A stretch of DNA of 47,273 bases from Nitrospinota bacterium. Lineage in GTDB: Bacteria > Nitrospirota > Nitrospiria > Nitrospirales > UBA8639. The stretch is from assembly GCA_022572725.1 (NCBI GenBank), contig JACZVJ010000009.1, positions 1 through 47,273 on the forward strand, read 5' to 3'. Under the pieces are notes generated by a model, which worked only from the letters and a program-made list of their open reading frames with translations, ran no database searches and was not told the origin of the DNA. Every line of letters begins with the position of its first letter. Position 1 is the stretch's first letter. This document shows, piece after piece, positions 32,527 to 40,682 of the stretch. The position numbers and the translations under genes are program-made.

Positions 32527-33216
32527 CTAATAATCACGTGGCCGAAGATGCAATTCGCCCCGTTCACTGTCCACGTAGACAAGGAAGTGCTCGAAAAAAC
32601 TCATTCCAAGGAGACCATCACTAAACCCATCAATATTTTGAATAGCGGCAGGAACCTGATGCCGCACGGCATCCCCAACTCGAATCGTCTCAAGCTCGGT
32701 AACTTGAGCCTGGACTTGCCCACCTGCCGTGTTGTACGTCACCTCCTGTGCCTCCTCATCCAAAAGACCCAAATCAAACGCCACGTCTGTTGAAAGAACG
32801 GTTTCCGTGGCCCCCGTATCCACCAAGAGGGTGGCTTCTCGGAAATCATTGAGTTCGACCCGAACAAAAAGAGAACGCCCTTGCCTGATGAGGGGTACGA
32901 CAATCTCCTCGGGGTCGGTTGGGGGCGTATTCGTCTCCTTAGGGTTCCCTTGAAACACAAGGTCTAGGAAATTTGAGGAGGGGAGCCGGCCACTCATTTC
33001 CTTGAGGTTCTCCTGGGTGAGGACTTGGTTCTCCAAATAGTGGAGACCGTACCCGCCCAAGGCTCCGATCGCAGCCAGGACAAGGGCCAAACGGGTCAAA
33101 ATCCCAAATGTGGTATTGCCTGCCATGAGGGGTCTCTTTGAAACTTTCCTTGCCGGCCTAAAGGGAAAATGAGGAAATTTTGGTGCCCCAAGGCCTTTAA
33201 AGAATATATCGGTCAT
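32527..33216 (-). CDS. Membrane-anchored retropepsin-like aspartic protease
   Basis: 229 residues. A basic N-terminal stretch is followed by one transmembrane segment at about 37-58 (LTRLALVLAAIGALGGYGL). After a linker, residues 105-225 form a single retropepsin domain: VRVELNDFREATLLVDTGAT with the catalytic Asp133-Thr-Gly, then QVTELETIRVGD and FSDGLLGMSFFEHFLVYVD, the flap and hydrophobic Gly motifs. Such proteins act as dimers in the envelope. Start 33216 is chosen by the frame; ATG 33126 would give a shorter cytosolic tail. Function unknown. Confidence 0.85.
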   Translation of the reverse strand: MTDIFFKGLGAPKFPHFPFRPARKVSKRPLMAGNTTFGILTRLALVLAAIGALGGYGLHYLENQVLTQENLKEMSGRLPSSNFLDLVFQGNPKETNTPPTDPEEIVVPLIRQGRSLFVRVELNDFREATLLVDTGATETVLSTDVAFDLGLLDEEAQEVTYNTAGGQVQAQVTELETIRVGDAVRHQVPAAIQNIDGFSDGLLGMSFFEHFLVYVDSERGELHLRPRDY

Positions 33217-33698
33217 TCAAGGAAGGGGTTGAACCGGGTTGGCGAAAAGGGAGGACGGCAGGTTTTTGGTGCCTGCTAAGCCGTTCGAACCCACAAGTTA
33301 TTGACAAAAAGACATTACAGGGCTAAGGAGGGGACCAAAGGCTTAGCCATTACGGTATTTTGGCAGGCTATTTCTAGATATCGCGGCGCTGCGCGCCGCG
33401 CTATCGGGCCCGTGAGCTGTCGCAAGGTTCCGCCGGCGGGCAGCGCCGGCTATCACCTCGCTCGAGCGGACACCGCTCTGCGGCGGGGCCCCGTGCTCGC
33501 AACGCCTGCCTGGACACGGTTTTTCACCTCATGTGCTAGGGGAGTTTTTCACTCATGGTCTTTAGGTCCTTCAGCCCCGCCAGGCTCGCTGCGCGCGGGG
33601 TGCCGCTCAGCTCGCTAGGCTGTTAAGCAGCCTTAACAACTCGAGGTAGGAAATTGGTTGGCAGCCATGCGTATTCAAAACGGAGGTTGCCACTATTC
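33217..33698. other. Non-coding island with GC-rich hairpins
   Basis: 482 nt without a supported gene. The part at 33380-33500 is much richer in GC than its surroundings and full of short palindromes (GCGGCGC/GCGCCGC, CCGCCGGCGG). GTTTTTCACCTCATG near 33519 and GTTTTTCACTCATG near 33546 are near-direct repeats. AGGCTG-TTAAG-CAGCCT (33617-33633) and GTTAAG-CAGC-CTTAAC (33622-33637) are overlapping inverted repeats. It looks like a structured intergenic repeat. Confidence 0.5.
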
Positions 33699-34328
33699 AT
33701 GGGCCATATAAAAATCCGGTACCCCCTGGCTCTGGTGTTGATCGCGCTGGTCTGTGTTGGATGCAATGCCCTTAAGCGAACTGCCTACGAAGGGTTTGAT
33801 CGGAACGAGTGGCAGCATCCGGAGGAAGTGATCCGTTCACTTGGTCTCCAGGCTGGAGACCAAGTGGCGGATCTGGGCTCTGGAAGTGGGTATTTCACCG
33901 TACGGTTGGCCTCGGCGGTAGGTTCAACTGGGAAGGTGTATGCGGTAGATGTCGATCACGAGATGAACGACTATGTGGTAAAGCGGGCTCAAGAGGAAGG
34001 CTACAACAACGTCGAGGTCATTTTGGCTAAGTACGACGACCCTTTGCTCCCTGGGTCAGGTGTGGATTTGATCTTCACATGCAATACCTACCACCACCTT
34101 GAAGACCGGGTGCAATACTTCGCCAACGTTCGGAAGTATCTCCGTCTCAACGGCCGTGTTGCGATCGTTGATTTTAACGGCGAGGGGTGGTTCCAGAAAA
34201 TATTCGGTCATTGGACGGCAGGCGAAGTGATCCAGAAAGAAATGGAAGAGGCCGGTTATGTGCTGCAACGGGAGTTTACCTTTTTGCCAAAGCAGTTCTT
34301 TCTGGTTTTCTCCACTCAGGCGTCATGA
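33699..34328 (+). CDS. Lipoprotein with SAM-dependent methyltransferase fold
   Basis: Start ATG 33699 is placed by GGAGG 12 nt upstream and by the signal peptide. MGHIKIRYPLALVLIALVCVGC is a lipoprotein signal with lipobox VGC (Cys about 22). The mature part is a class I methyltransferase: VADLGSGSGYFTVRLASAVG is the SAM-binding motif I, KVYAVDVDHEMND motif II, DLIFTCNTYHHLEDR motif IV, and LNGRVAIVDFNG motif V. SAM is not expected outside the cytoplasm, so either the signal acts as an anchor or the domain has another job. A few family members share this layout. Confidence 0.82.
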   Translation: MGHIKIRYPLALVLIALVCVGCNALKRTAYEGFDRNEWQHPEEVIRSLGLQAGDQVADLGSGSGYFTVRLASAVGSTGKVYAVDVDHEMNDYVVKRAQEEGYNNVEVILAKYDDPLLPGSGVDLIFTCNTYHHLEDRVQYFANVRKYLRLNGRVAIVDFNGEGWFQKIFGHWTAGEVIQKEMEEAGYVLQREFTFLPKQFFLVFSTQAS

Positions 34329-34389
34329 GATTCCTTGTCTGCTGACTTGCTGTTTTCCTCATTTTTAGTCTGTCGTACGGGGTTCCGTT

Positions 34390-35295
34390 GTGACCTTGCG
34401 GCTCAGGGATGGCATCGATAGTTCCCCTTGTCCAAGGCCTCACATCGCCTTGCCCAATACTCATCAACGGGTCAATCCAGGGCTTCTCTTCCTAATGAGT
34501 CTCCTTCCATTTTTTTCTGGTGGGTGTACCGATTGGCTGGTCAATTCCTTGGCCTTTCATCCTGAGCCTGGAAACCAAGTTGACCCTCAATCTTTCGATC
34601 CTTCCATCCAAGAAGTATTTTTTGATTCCCTCGATGGGGTCCGGCTTCAGGCCTTTTATTTTCCGCGTGCGAACGCGGATCGGGTTGTTCTTTTTCTCCA
34701 TGGCAACGCCGGGAATGCTTCCCATCGGATTGAGCATGGCCAACGGATCGCGAACTTCGACACCAACGTGTTCCTCTTGAGCTATCGAGGTTATGGGAAG
34801 AGCGAAGGTTCACCTAGCGAACAGGGGGTCTATATAGATGCCAAGTCCGCCCTGCGCTACCTTCACACCAACCTAGGATTTCCCGTGGAGCGGACCGTCA
34901 TTTTAGGCCGGTCGTTGGGTGCGGCTGTTGCCGTCGAGGTTTCCCAAAACGAACCTCTAGCTGGCCTGGTGTTGGTGTCTCCCATGTCTTCCGGCCAAGA
35001 CATGGCTCGTCACCTTTCCCTCTCTTGGTTAACCTGGGTTGCTGGAAATCCTTTTAATTCTGCGGAAAAAATTCGTGGTGTTACTGCCCCGGTGCTCTTT
35101 ATCCATGGAGAAGTGGACCGAACCATTCCAGTCGAAATGGGCCGTAAACTCTTTGAGCTTTGCCCCTCCACCAAGGAGTGGAAGGTAGTCCCAGGTGCTG
35201 GCCACAACGATTTAATTTGGGTAGCTGGTGATCAATACTGGGAGTGGATAAGGAAATTCATCGATTCCGTGGCTCCGCTTCATGCACAATCCTAG
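34390..35295 (+). CDS. Lipoprotein alpha/beta hydrolase (YfhR/BEM46-like)
   Basis: The frame opens at GTG 34390; TTG 34450 would give a better lipoprotein signal (PGLLFLMSLLPFFSGGC with the lipobox Cys). The hydrolase domain has VVLFLHGNAGNASHRI (oxyanion loop), VILGRSLGAAVAVEV with nucleophile Ser in GRSLG, VLFIHGEVDRTIP with catalytic Asp and VPGAGHNDL with catalytic His. The triad is complete. It belongs to the small branch of serine hydrolases near YfhR and BEM46, with unknown lipid- or ester-type substrates. Envelope location is inferred from the lipobox. Confidence 0.84.
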   Translation: MTLRLRDGIDSSPCPRPHIALPNTHQRVNPGLLFLMSLLPFFSGGCTDWLVNSLAFHPEPGNQVDPQSFDPSIQEVFFDSLDGVRLQAFYFPRANADRVVLFLHGNAGNASHRIEHGQRIANFDTNVFLLSYRGYGKSEGSPSEQGVYIDAKSALRYLHTNLGFPVERTVILGRSLGAAVAVEVSQNEPLAGLVLVSPMSSGQDMARHLSLSWLTWVAGNPFNSAEKIRGVTAPVLFIHGEVDRTIPVEMGRKLFELCPSTKEWKVVPGAGHNDLIWVAGDQYWEWIRKFIDSVAPLHAQS

Positions 35296-35356
35296 CAGGT
35301 TGCGAACCTTTCCTGTGAAGGTGTTGGTTTTTATACAGAGTGGGATTATGTGATCC

Positions 35357-36136
35357 ATGATCGGCGCGATTGCCGGGGATATGATCGGGTCTGTTTATGA
35401 GCGGTCCCCAATCAAGCGCACGGACTTCCCGTTGTTCCACCCGCAATGTTGCTTTACCGACGATACCGTGCTCACCGTCGCGGTAGCAGATTGCATAATG
35501 TCGGGTGAAAGCTTTACCACCAAATTCCACGACTATTTTCAGGCCTACCCCTACGCCGGGTATGGTGGAACCTTCATTCAATGGGCGCTTCATCGGCAGT
35601 CAGAGCCCTACAATAGCTGGGGGAATGGATCAGCCATGCGGGTCAGCCCGGTGGGCTTTGCCTATGACACCTTGGACGAAGTTCTTAGCCACGCTAAGGG
35701 CAGCGCTGAGGTGACGCACAATCACTCCGAGGGCATTCGCGGCGCCCAAGCGACTGCGGCGGCTATCTTTTGGGCTCGTACTCGTAAGGACAAAGAATAT
35801 ATTCGAAGCTCTGTCGAACACATGTTTGGCTATGATCTCGGCCAGCGACTTCAGGATATTCGTCCTGGTTATACCTTTGATATTTCATGCCAGGGGTCTG
35901 TTCCCCAAGCCATCATCGCGTTTCTTGAATCTAGGACTTACGAGGAGGCAGTGCGAAATGCCATATCCCTTGGTGGCGATGCGGATACCATGGCTTGTAT
36001 TGCGGGAGGGATTGCGGAGGCCTACTATGGTGGGATACCGAAGACCATTGAAGAGTGGGCGTTGGGTCTTCTGGATGAGCGGCTGAGAAGAGTAACGGAG
36101 GAATTCCATCGCCGGTTTGTTCTTCAAGCTGGCTAA
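35357..36136 (+). CDS. ADP-ribosylglycohydrolase family protein
   Basis: 259 residues. MIGAIAGDMIGSVYE opens the fold; CFTDDTVLTVAVAD gives the first metal ligands (Thr-Asp-Asp); WGNGSAMRVSPVG and VTHNHSEGIRGAQATAAAI are signature loops; and ISLGGDADTMACIAGGIAEAYYG supplies the second Asp-x-Asp-Thr metal site. All metal ligands of the DraG/ARH family are present, so hydrolysis of ADP-ribosyl or related N-glycosidic bonds is likely. No nitrogenase or toxin partner is seen nearby; release of ADP-ribose from guanine or arginine is possible. Confidence 0.92.
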   Translation: MIGAIAGDMIGSVYERSPIKRTDFPLFHPQCCFTDDTVLTVAVADCIMSGESFTTKFHDYFQAYPYAGYGGTFIQWALHRQSEPYNSWGNGSAMRVSPVGFAYDTLDEVLSHAKGSAEVTHNHSEGIRGAQATAAAIFWARTRKDKEYIRSSVEHMFGYDLGQRLQDIRPGYTFDISCQGSVPQAIIAFLESRTYEEAVRNAISLGGDADTMACIAGGIAEAYYGGIPKTIEEWALGLLDERLRRVTEEFHRRFVLQAG

Positions 36137-36320
36137 TACATGAAGTGTACGGGGGCCTAATTTTTTGCGGTAATGTTTCCCCCCCTGCAGCGGTTTTTGG
36201 CTTTCAGCTCCTTCTCCCCAGCTTTTGGCGATCTTTGGGGTACTTTTTTGGCCTGGCCTCTGGGTCCCCTGAGGAATGCCTCTCCGGTTGACAACCCTCC
36301 CCTCCTATTTGTGATAACTG

Positions 36321-36335
36321 CAAAGAATTTGCAAT
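36321..36335. promoter_or_regulatory. Inverted repeat, candidate Fur-family operator
   Basis: TGCAAA-GAA-TTTGCA is a perfect interrupted palindrome 67 nt before the start of the Fur-family gene. AT-rich flanks (GATAAC left, ATAAT right) extend it partly and may include the -10 region. Fur-type regulators commonly bind such sites to control themselves. Confidence 0.55.
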
Positions 36336-36402
36336 AATACTCTTCCTATTCATTCGACAACCTCGTCCTCTTGTTTTCAATTCATCCCAAAGGAGAAGGA
36401 CG

Positions 36403-36822
36403 GTGATTGGAAAACTGATTGAAGGATTGCGGGCTACCGGCCGTCGCCTGACCCGCACCCGACGGGCCGTTCTGAGGGTGCTTGAAGGGAACCAGTATCC
36501 GTTAAGCGCTTCCGAATTGTATGAGCGGTTGCAAAAAGAAAAGGTTTCGATTGATCTGGTTACGGTGTATCGGACGCTCACCGTGTTGAAGGAACTAGGC
36601 TTCGTTTCTCAGCTTGAGCTTCATCATGAGGGCCAGTTTCGATACGAAATCCGGCAGGGGCGGAAGCACCATCATCACATTCGGTGCCAGGGGTGCGGTC
36701 GTATCGTTGACCTTCTCCTCTGTCCCTTAAAAAAATTGACGTCGTTGATTGAAAAAGAAACTCAATTCGTGGTGAATGAGCACACTCTCGAATTCGGAGG
36801 TTTGTGCCCCAAATGCCAGTGA
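36403..36822 (+). CDS. Fur-family metal-dependent transcriptional regulator
   Basis: Start GTG 36403 with AAAGGAGAAGGAC upstream. 139 residues: winged helix at 10-85 (RLTRTRRAVLRVLEGNQYPL, VTVYRTLTVLKELGFV), then HHEGQFRYEIRQGRKHHHHI with the His-rich metal site and two Cys pairs (CQGC and CPKC) for structural zinc. The metal it senses (Fe, Zn or Mn) cannot be decided, but the neighbouring MerC-like membrane protein and the operator hint at zinc or a similar metal. It ends 4 nt before that gene; the two are surely one operon. Confidence 0.92.
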   Translation: MIGKLIEGLRATGRRLTRTRRAVLRVLEGNQYPLSASELYERLQKEKVSIDLVTVYRTLTVLKELGFVSQLELHHEGQFRYEIRQGRKHHHHIRCQGCGRIVDLLLCPLKKLTSLIEKETQFVVNEHTLEFGGLCPKCQ

Positions 36823-36826
36823 TCCC

Positions 36827-37306
36827 ATGAACAGGTTTGGACCTTCCTTAACAAAGTTTGGCTCGGTGGCTTCCTTGATCTGCGCCGTTCATTGCGCGCT
36901 GACCCCGTTGGCCATTTTGGCGCTACCTGTTTTTGCCGGTCGCGCGGGAGGGGCGACGGAGACTGTTTTTGGGACGGTATTTGCCTCGACGACCGAATGG
37001 GTTTTTTTGGGCTTGATTTTGGGGCTCGCCGGTGTTGGCCTTCTGGTTACCTTCCCGCTTCACCGCGATTCCCGACCGGCCATGTTGACTCTAGCGGGGC
37101 TTATTTCCATGGTGGGCGCGCACCTTGTGTTTGTGGAGGGAACCCTGTGGGAGATTGGCGGGGTTCTTTTTGGTGCTTCGCTCATTGCCTGGGGTGGGTT
37201 TTTGAATCGATCTTTATGCCAATGCCGGGGTTGCCATAAATCAGAGCCACTAGAGGTGCCTAAAGGTACGGAGGTACAGCCTGCACCGGCTTCGAGCGTT
37301 CAATAA
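36827..37306 (+). CDS. MerC-domain membrane protein
   Basis: Start ATG 36827 lies 4 nt behind the regulator's stop, so coupling of translation is likely. 159 residues with four membrane segments. The first has the MerC signature FGSVASLICAVHCALTPLAI with two Cys in a Cys-x3-Cys arrangement for metal; a later end (LCQCRGCHK) adds four Cys/His. MerC takes up Hg(II), but chromosomal copies next to Zur-type Fur regulators are thought to handle zinc. This one looks like a regulated metal permease. Confidence 0.85.
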   Translation: MNRFGPSLTKFGSVASLICAVHCALTPLAILALPVFAGRAGGATETVFGTVFASTTEWVFLGLILGLAGVGLLVTFPLHRDSRPAMLTLAGLISMVGAHLVFVEGTLWEIGGVLFGASLIAWGGFLNRSLCQCRGCHKSEPLEVPKGTEVQPAPASSVQ

Positions 37307-37433
37307 AAGCCCTTCCCACGAGTCTTCTTTAAAAACCAGGGGGAGGAAATTTTTGAGAGTTGTGGAAAAGTTTACTTGAATGGGCGCCGTTCACCGGGTT
37401 CTTCCAAACGGTGACTTTGGGAGTGACGGGGAA

Positions 37434-37619
37434 ATGTCCATGTCTTTTAGTCAGGAATTAGGTCGCTGGCTAAGTTTTATTGCGGAATTGTTCGAGTCCG
37501 GCCGGGGACTGCCACTGGTCGCGGTTCTGGTCGTGGCCGGCTTGTTCCTTTACCTTTTGGTCCTTGGCCTTTCCTTGATCATACCCGTCTGGCGTCGTTC
37601 CCGTATGTCCCATCATTGA
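37434..37619 (+). CDS. Small single-pass membrane protein, unknown
   Basis: 61 residues from ATG 37434, with a longer start at 37380 open. One transmembrane segment near residues 25-50 (LPLVAVLVVAGLFLYLLVLG), then a short basic tail (RRSRMSHH). No family. It may be a small accessory protein of the preceding operon, 127 nt away. Confidence 0.45.
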   Translation: MSMSFSQELGRWLSFIAELFESGRGLPLVAVLVVAGLFLYLLVLGLSLIIPVWRRSRMSHH

Positions 37620-37863
37620 CTGGCCTTCCCGAATTGGGGCTCGTGGTTTTCCCACCTAAATCCTCTTTGCCCAATTGCTCTGCATGTCCTGGGAATCGCG
37701 CAGTGTTGAGCTGAGGCAGTCGAGGCCTTGCCTTCGGACGGTCCGGCTGGTTGCATTATCATAGATCTGTTGTGGAGGTGTGCCGTGCAAGAGGGATCCA
37801 ATTCAACCAGGAATTTTCTGATGCTTCTTTTGGAGGTGCGGGGCCCGGTGGGACATCTATCTT

Positions 37864-38940
37864 TTACCGGTGGACGGCTTCTTCTCCCGATTCCTTCATG
37901 ATGGTTTCCGCGAGCTCATAAAGGAGCGACTCGGTCTCTTCCCAGCCCAGGCACGCGTCGGTAATGGACACGCCGTATTCGAGCTTTTTCCCCTTTGCCC
38001 ACGTTTGCTTTCCAGGCTTGAGGTTGCTTTCCATTAAAAGTCCCATAATGGCCTCTTGCCCATCACACACCTGCTTAAGAACCGATTGCGCCACCGGAAT
38101 TTGCCGGGTATGGTCCTTCTCGGAATTCCCATGAGAGCTGTCCACCATGATTGGACGACTCACCTCTTCATCACCGAGTCCCGCCAATGCGCGGGCAATG
38201 TCCTCCGGCCCATAGTTTGCTTTTCCGCCGCCACCGCGCAATACAATATGACGATCAGGGTTGCCGTTTGTTTTGATGGTGGAGGTGACACCTTCGATGT
38301 TGATCCCCACAAAACTATGAGGTTGGCTGGCCGCCACCATGGCGTTCAAAGCGACCTGAAGGCTTCCATCTGTTCCGTTTTTAAACCCGACCGGCATGGA
38401 CAGGCCGCTGGCCATTTCGCGGTGGGTCTGGCTTTCCGTCGTTCGGGCCCCGATGGCGACCCAGCTTAATAAGTCCGAGATGTACTGGGGGGTGACTGGA
38501 TCGAGAAGCTCCGACGCGCAGGGAATTCCGAGGTTGTTTATGGTCAGCAAGATTGTTCGGGCCAGTTCAAACCCCGCCCCGATATCACAAGTGCCATCCA
38601 AGTGAGGGTCATTAATCAGGCCCTTCCACCCTACTGTCGTGCGGGGTTTTTCAAAATAGGTTCGCATCACGATCAGAAAATGGTCTTGCGTAGCCTCAGC
38701 CACGCGCTTCAAGGCTTTAGCGTAAGTATACGCGGTTTCGGCGTCGTGAATTGAGCAAGGACCCACGACCACCAGAAGGCGATGGCGGTCTCGCCCATGC
38801 AAGATGTCTCGAATGGCCTGGCGGGTTTGAATGACGAGGGATTCCGCTTCCTCGGTCAGGGGTAACTTTTCCTTTATCTTCCGGGGTGTGATGAGCTCCT
38901 TGATTTCAATAATATGCCGGTTATTAATTGATTCTTTCAT
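37864..38940 (-). CDS. 3-deoxy-7-phosphoheptulonate (DAHP) synthase, class I
   Basis: 358 residues, full length for the AroF/G/H type. LLVVVGPCSIHDAETAYTYA, VMRTYFEKPRTTVGWKGLIN, WVAIGARTTESQTHREMASG with the metal-binding loop, MPVGFKNGTDGS, RPIMVDSSHGNSEKDHTRQ and GVSITDACLGWEETESLL are all present; the Cys of GPCS and the late His and Asp are the metal ligands. It joins phosphoenolpyruvate and erythrose 4-phosphate as the first step of aromatic amino acid synthesis. The N-terminal arm may mediate feedback inhibition. The leader has alternative hairpins next to its ribosome-binding site. Confidence 0.96.
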   Translation of the reverse strand: MKESINNRHIIEIKELITPRKIKEKLPLTEEAESLVIQTRQAIRDILHGRDRHRLLVVVGPCSIHDAETAYTYAKALKRVAEATQDHFLIVMRTYFEKPRTTVGWKGLINDPHLDGTCDIGAGFELARTILLTINNLGIPCASELLDPVTPQYISDLLSWVAIGARTTESQTHREMASGLSMPVGFKNGTDGSLQVALNAMVAASQPHSFVGINIEGVTSTIKTNGNPDRHIVLRGGGGKANYGPEDIARALAGLGDEEVSRPIMVDSSHGNSEKDHTRQIPVAQSVLKQVCDGQEAIMGLLMESNLKPGKQTWAKGKKLEYGVSITDACLGWEETESLLYELAETIMKESGEEAVHR

Positions 38941-38952
38941 GGTGAAAACCTC

Positions 38953-38985
38953 TCTGGGATTTTTGAGGTCCCAGATCCCTCAAAG
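38953..38985 (-). promoter_or_regulatory. Overlapping alternative hairpins in the DAHP synthase leader
   Basis: Read on the minus strand, TTTGAGG (38979-38985) can pair with CCTCAAA, and TCTGGGA with TCCCAGA (38953-38975). The arms interleave, so the two 7-bp stems compete or form a pseudoknot. The AGAGAGG ribosome-binding site follows directly, 7-8 nt before ATG. A translational switch is possible; no leader peptide or aromatic-rich frame was found. Confidence 0.4.
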
Positions 38986-39238
38986 AAAAAAATAGAATGA
39001 ATGGGATAAAACCAATCTTTCCCTTTCGTGAGGGTAGTTTTTGAAGATATCCATCCCCGATGAAAAAGTCTCCCTTCCCAACTTCCTAATCTGGGGCAGG
39101 AGGAAAAGGCCCAAACCTAGAATCAGACATTCTAATTTAATGAAATTCTCATCGCAACCGTCAATACTGGTTAAAAACCGTCTTGGACAGGGTCAATCTT
39201 AGGGATAGGAATCAAACTGACCTGGTCCGGTCCAGGGA
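38986..39238. other. Intergenic region upstream of DAHP synthase
   Basis: No gene is supported between the leader hairpins and the end of the PilZ gene. An A/T-rich stretch at 38985-39010 and 39120-39160 could hold the promoter, but no clear boxes are seen. Confidence 0.4.
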
Positions 39239-39901
39239 TTAGACGACCGTATTGATGAGTTTAGCTTGCTGAGAATGAAACCAGCGATGAAGATCTTGGC
39301 TTGCCACATCGGAGGGTGAGGAAAATTGGAACTGAATTCCCATGTGAAGGTCGGGGGTAGGGTCGATCCATTCAATCCACCCCTGGAATTTGGAGGTGTG
39401 GGATAGCCCAGGTAGCCGACATGACAACACAACATTAAGTGTGGCCATGTTGGGCCAGGTGGCCTCAGGTACCTGAAGCAAACAGCCTGTTGGGCAGAGG
39501 TTGCTGAGCGTGCCCGGTAGAACGGCGAGGATCCGACCTTCGTGGCTCATTGGGCGAATGGTCCCTGAAATTTCAACTGGCACGCGCGGATGGACTCTTG
39601 GGGCACGACGGGTAATTTTATGTGGACGGTTTAGAATGAGAGCAGGAAGATTGTCCTGAATTTCCTTAACCGTGGTTTCGAATTGGTAGGTATCGCCTTC
39701 GATCAGGGTGTGCCCGCGGCAGGTCGTCCCGGGCTTTAATTGGTCCCAATGATGGGGTTCTGGTAATCCACAGATTAGAGAATGGTCCGAGCCAAGTCCT
39801 AGCAGTTGACAACGCAGAATACCGCGAGCTTGGTGGCTGGAAAAGGTCAGCCAGACAGTGTTTATGCCTGCTGTAGGAGAGGTGTAGGGTGTCTGATCCA
39901 T
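39239..39901 (-). CDS. PilZ-domain (YcgR-like) c-di-GMP effector
   Basis: 220 residues. The N-terminal 100 residues are a beta-barrel of YcgR-N type (ILRCQLLGLGSDHSLICGLP, TLIEGDTYQFETTVKEIQ). The PilZ domain follows: RRAPRVHPRVPVEISG holds the Arg-x3-Arg motif and NLCPTGCLLQVP the (D/N)xSxxG-like turn, here with Pro for Ser, then GIQFQF. It should bind c-di-GMP and act as a brake or motility switch; flgM lies close by on the same strand. The weakened second motif may lower affinity. Confidence 0.85.
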   Translation of the reverse strand: MDQTPYTSPTAGINTVWLTFSSHQARGILRCQLLGLGSDHSLICGLPEPHHWDQLKPGTTCRGHTLIEGDTYQFETTVKEIQDNLPALILNRPHKITRRAPRVHPRVPVEISGTIRPMSHEGRILAVLPGTLSNLCPTGCLLQVPEATWPNMATLNVVLSCRLPGLSHTSKFQGWIEWIDPTPDLHMGIQFQFSSPSDVASQDLHRWFHSQQAKLINTVV

Positions 39902-40105
39902 ATCCTAATGACAATTCCGTTCCTTGGGCGCCCCTTATGAATGAAGTTATCGGGAGAAATGCGGAAATCGTCAAGCATGAACCGAGAATAATTGGGCTCT
40001 TGGTTTCCGCAATGACCAATCAGGATTCCTCGCGCCCTTCGAGGTCGAACTCAAATAAAGTGGAAATGGGCAAAAAGGGAGAATAACCAGGGGCAATAGA
40101 CGGTG

Positions 40106-40129
40106 GGTGAAGGGAAGCATCCCTTCACC
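40106..40129. terminator. Strong hairpin downstream of flgM
   Basis: GGTGAAGGGA and TCCCTTCACC form a perfect 10-bp stem with an AGCA loop, 28 nt beyond the flgM stop (minus strand). No T tract follows on the minus strand; an A-rich stretch lies on its other side. It may end transcription or stabilise the flgM mRNA 3' end. Confidence 0.55.
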
Positions 40130-40156
40130 ACACAAAAAGCGAGAGTTCTTAAAATA

Positions 40157-40477
40157 TTAAGCGGGAGGCGTGTTAAGGAAGGTATCCCGAATTAATGCAT
40201 CAGCGATTTGCTCGCTCTCAATGTGATATTGTCCGGAATCAAGGGCTTGGCGAAGCCGCTCTATCCGCTCCTCCCGAACATCTGGCAGGCGGGAAATTGC
40301 CACTTGAATTCTTTGGCGTTCCGTGGCTTCGGGGGATAGCTCTATTTGATCGGACGGAGGACCCAAGGGTTCCGTGCGCTTGGAACCTGGCTTGGGTGGT
40401 TGAGCGTGCTTAGGTTGGGTGACACTTTTTAAGTGGCTTGTGAGCTCTGGCAGTTTATCGGGTCCTAAAGGAGTCAT
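40157..40477 (-). CDS. flgM: Anti-sigma-28 factor FlgM
   Basis: 106 residues. The first 55 are Pro/Lys-rich and flexible; the C-terminal half IELSPEATERQRIQVAIS and VREERIERLRQALDSGQY, then IADALIRDTF match the sigma28-binding helices of FlgM. It holds FliA inactive until the hook is finished and is then exported. No other flagellar genes are in the window, except the PilZ brake 256 nt downstream on the same strand. Start ATG 40477. Confidence 0.92.
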   Translation of the reverse strand: MTPLGPDKLPELTSHLKSVTQPKHAQPPKPGSKRTEPLGPPSDQIELSPEATERQRIQVAISRLPDVREERIERLRQALDSGQYHIESEQIADALIRDTFLNTPPA

Positions 40478-40682
40478 GAGGTATAGCCTTTGGATAAATG
40501 GTTAAAATTATCTCACTAAAATCATACTCTTTTCACAGGGTGGAGACAATAGAATTGTCCCCACAAGGCTCAACAAAAGTAGGTATGATTTCATGGTGAG
40601 GGGTTCCTTTGTGAAAGAGAAGTCATTGGGTTACTGGAAAGGGGAGTGAGAAAAGCCTTCCTCTGGTGAAGGGAAAGTTGCC

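Noticed and set aside
33301-33618. 105-codon frame in the GC-rich island
   Set aside because: Arg/Ala-rich translation of palindromic DNA; no start signal and no family resemblance.
39889-40086. 65-codon + strand frame between PilZ and FlgM genes
   Set aside because: Starts inside the PilZ gene, no ribosome-binding site, no coding character.
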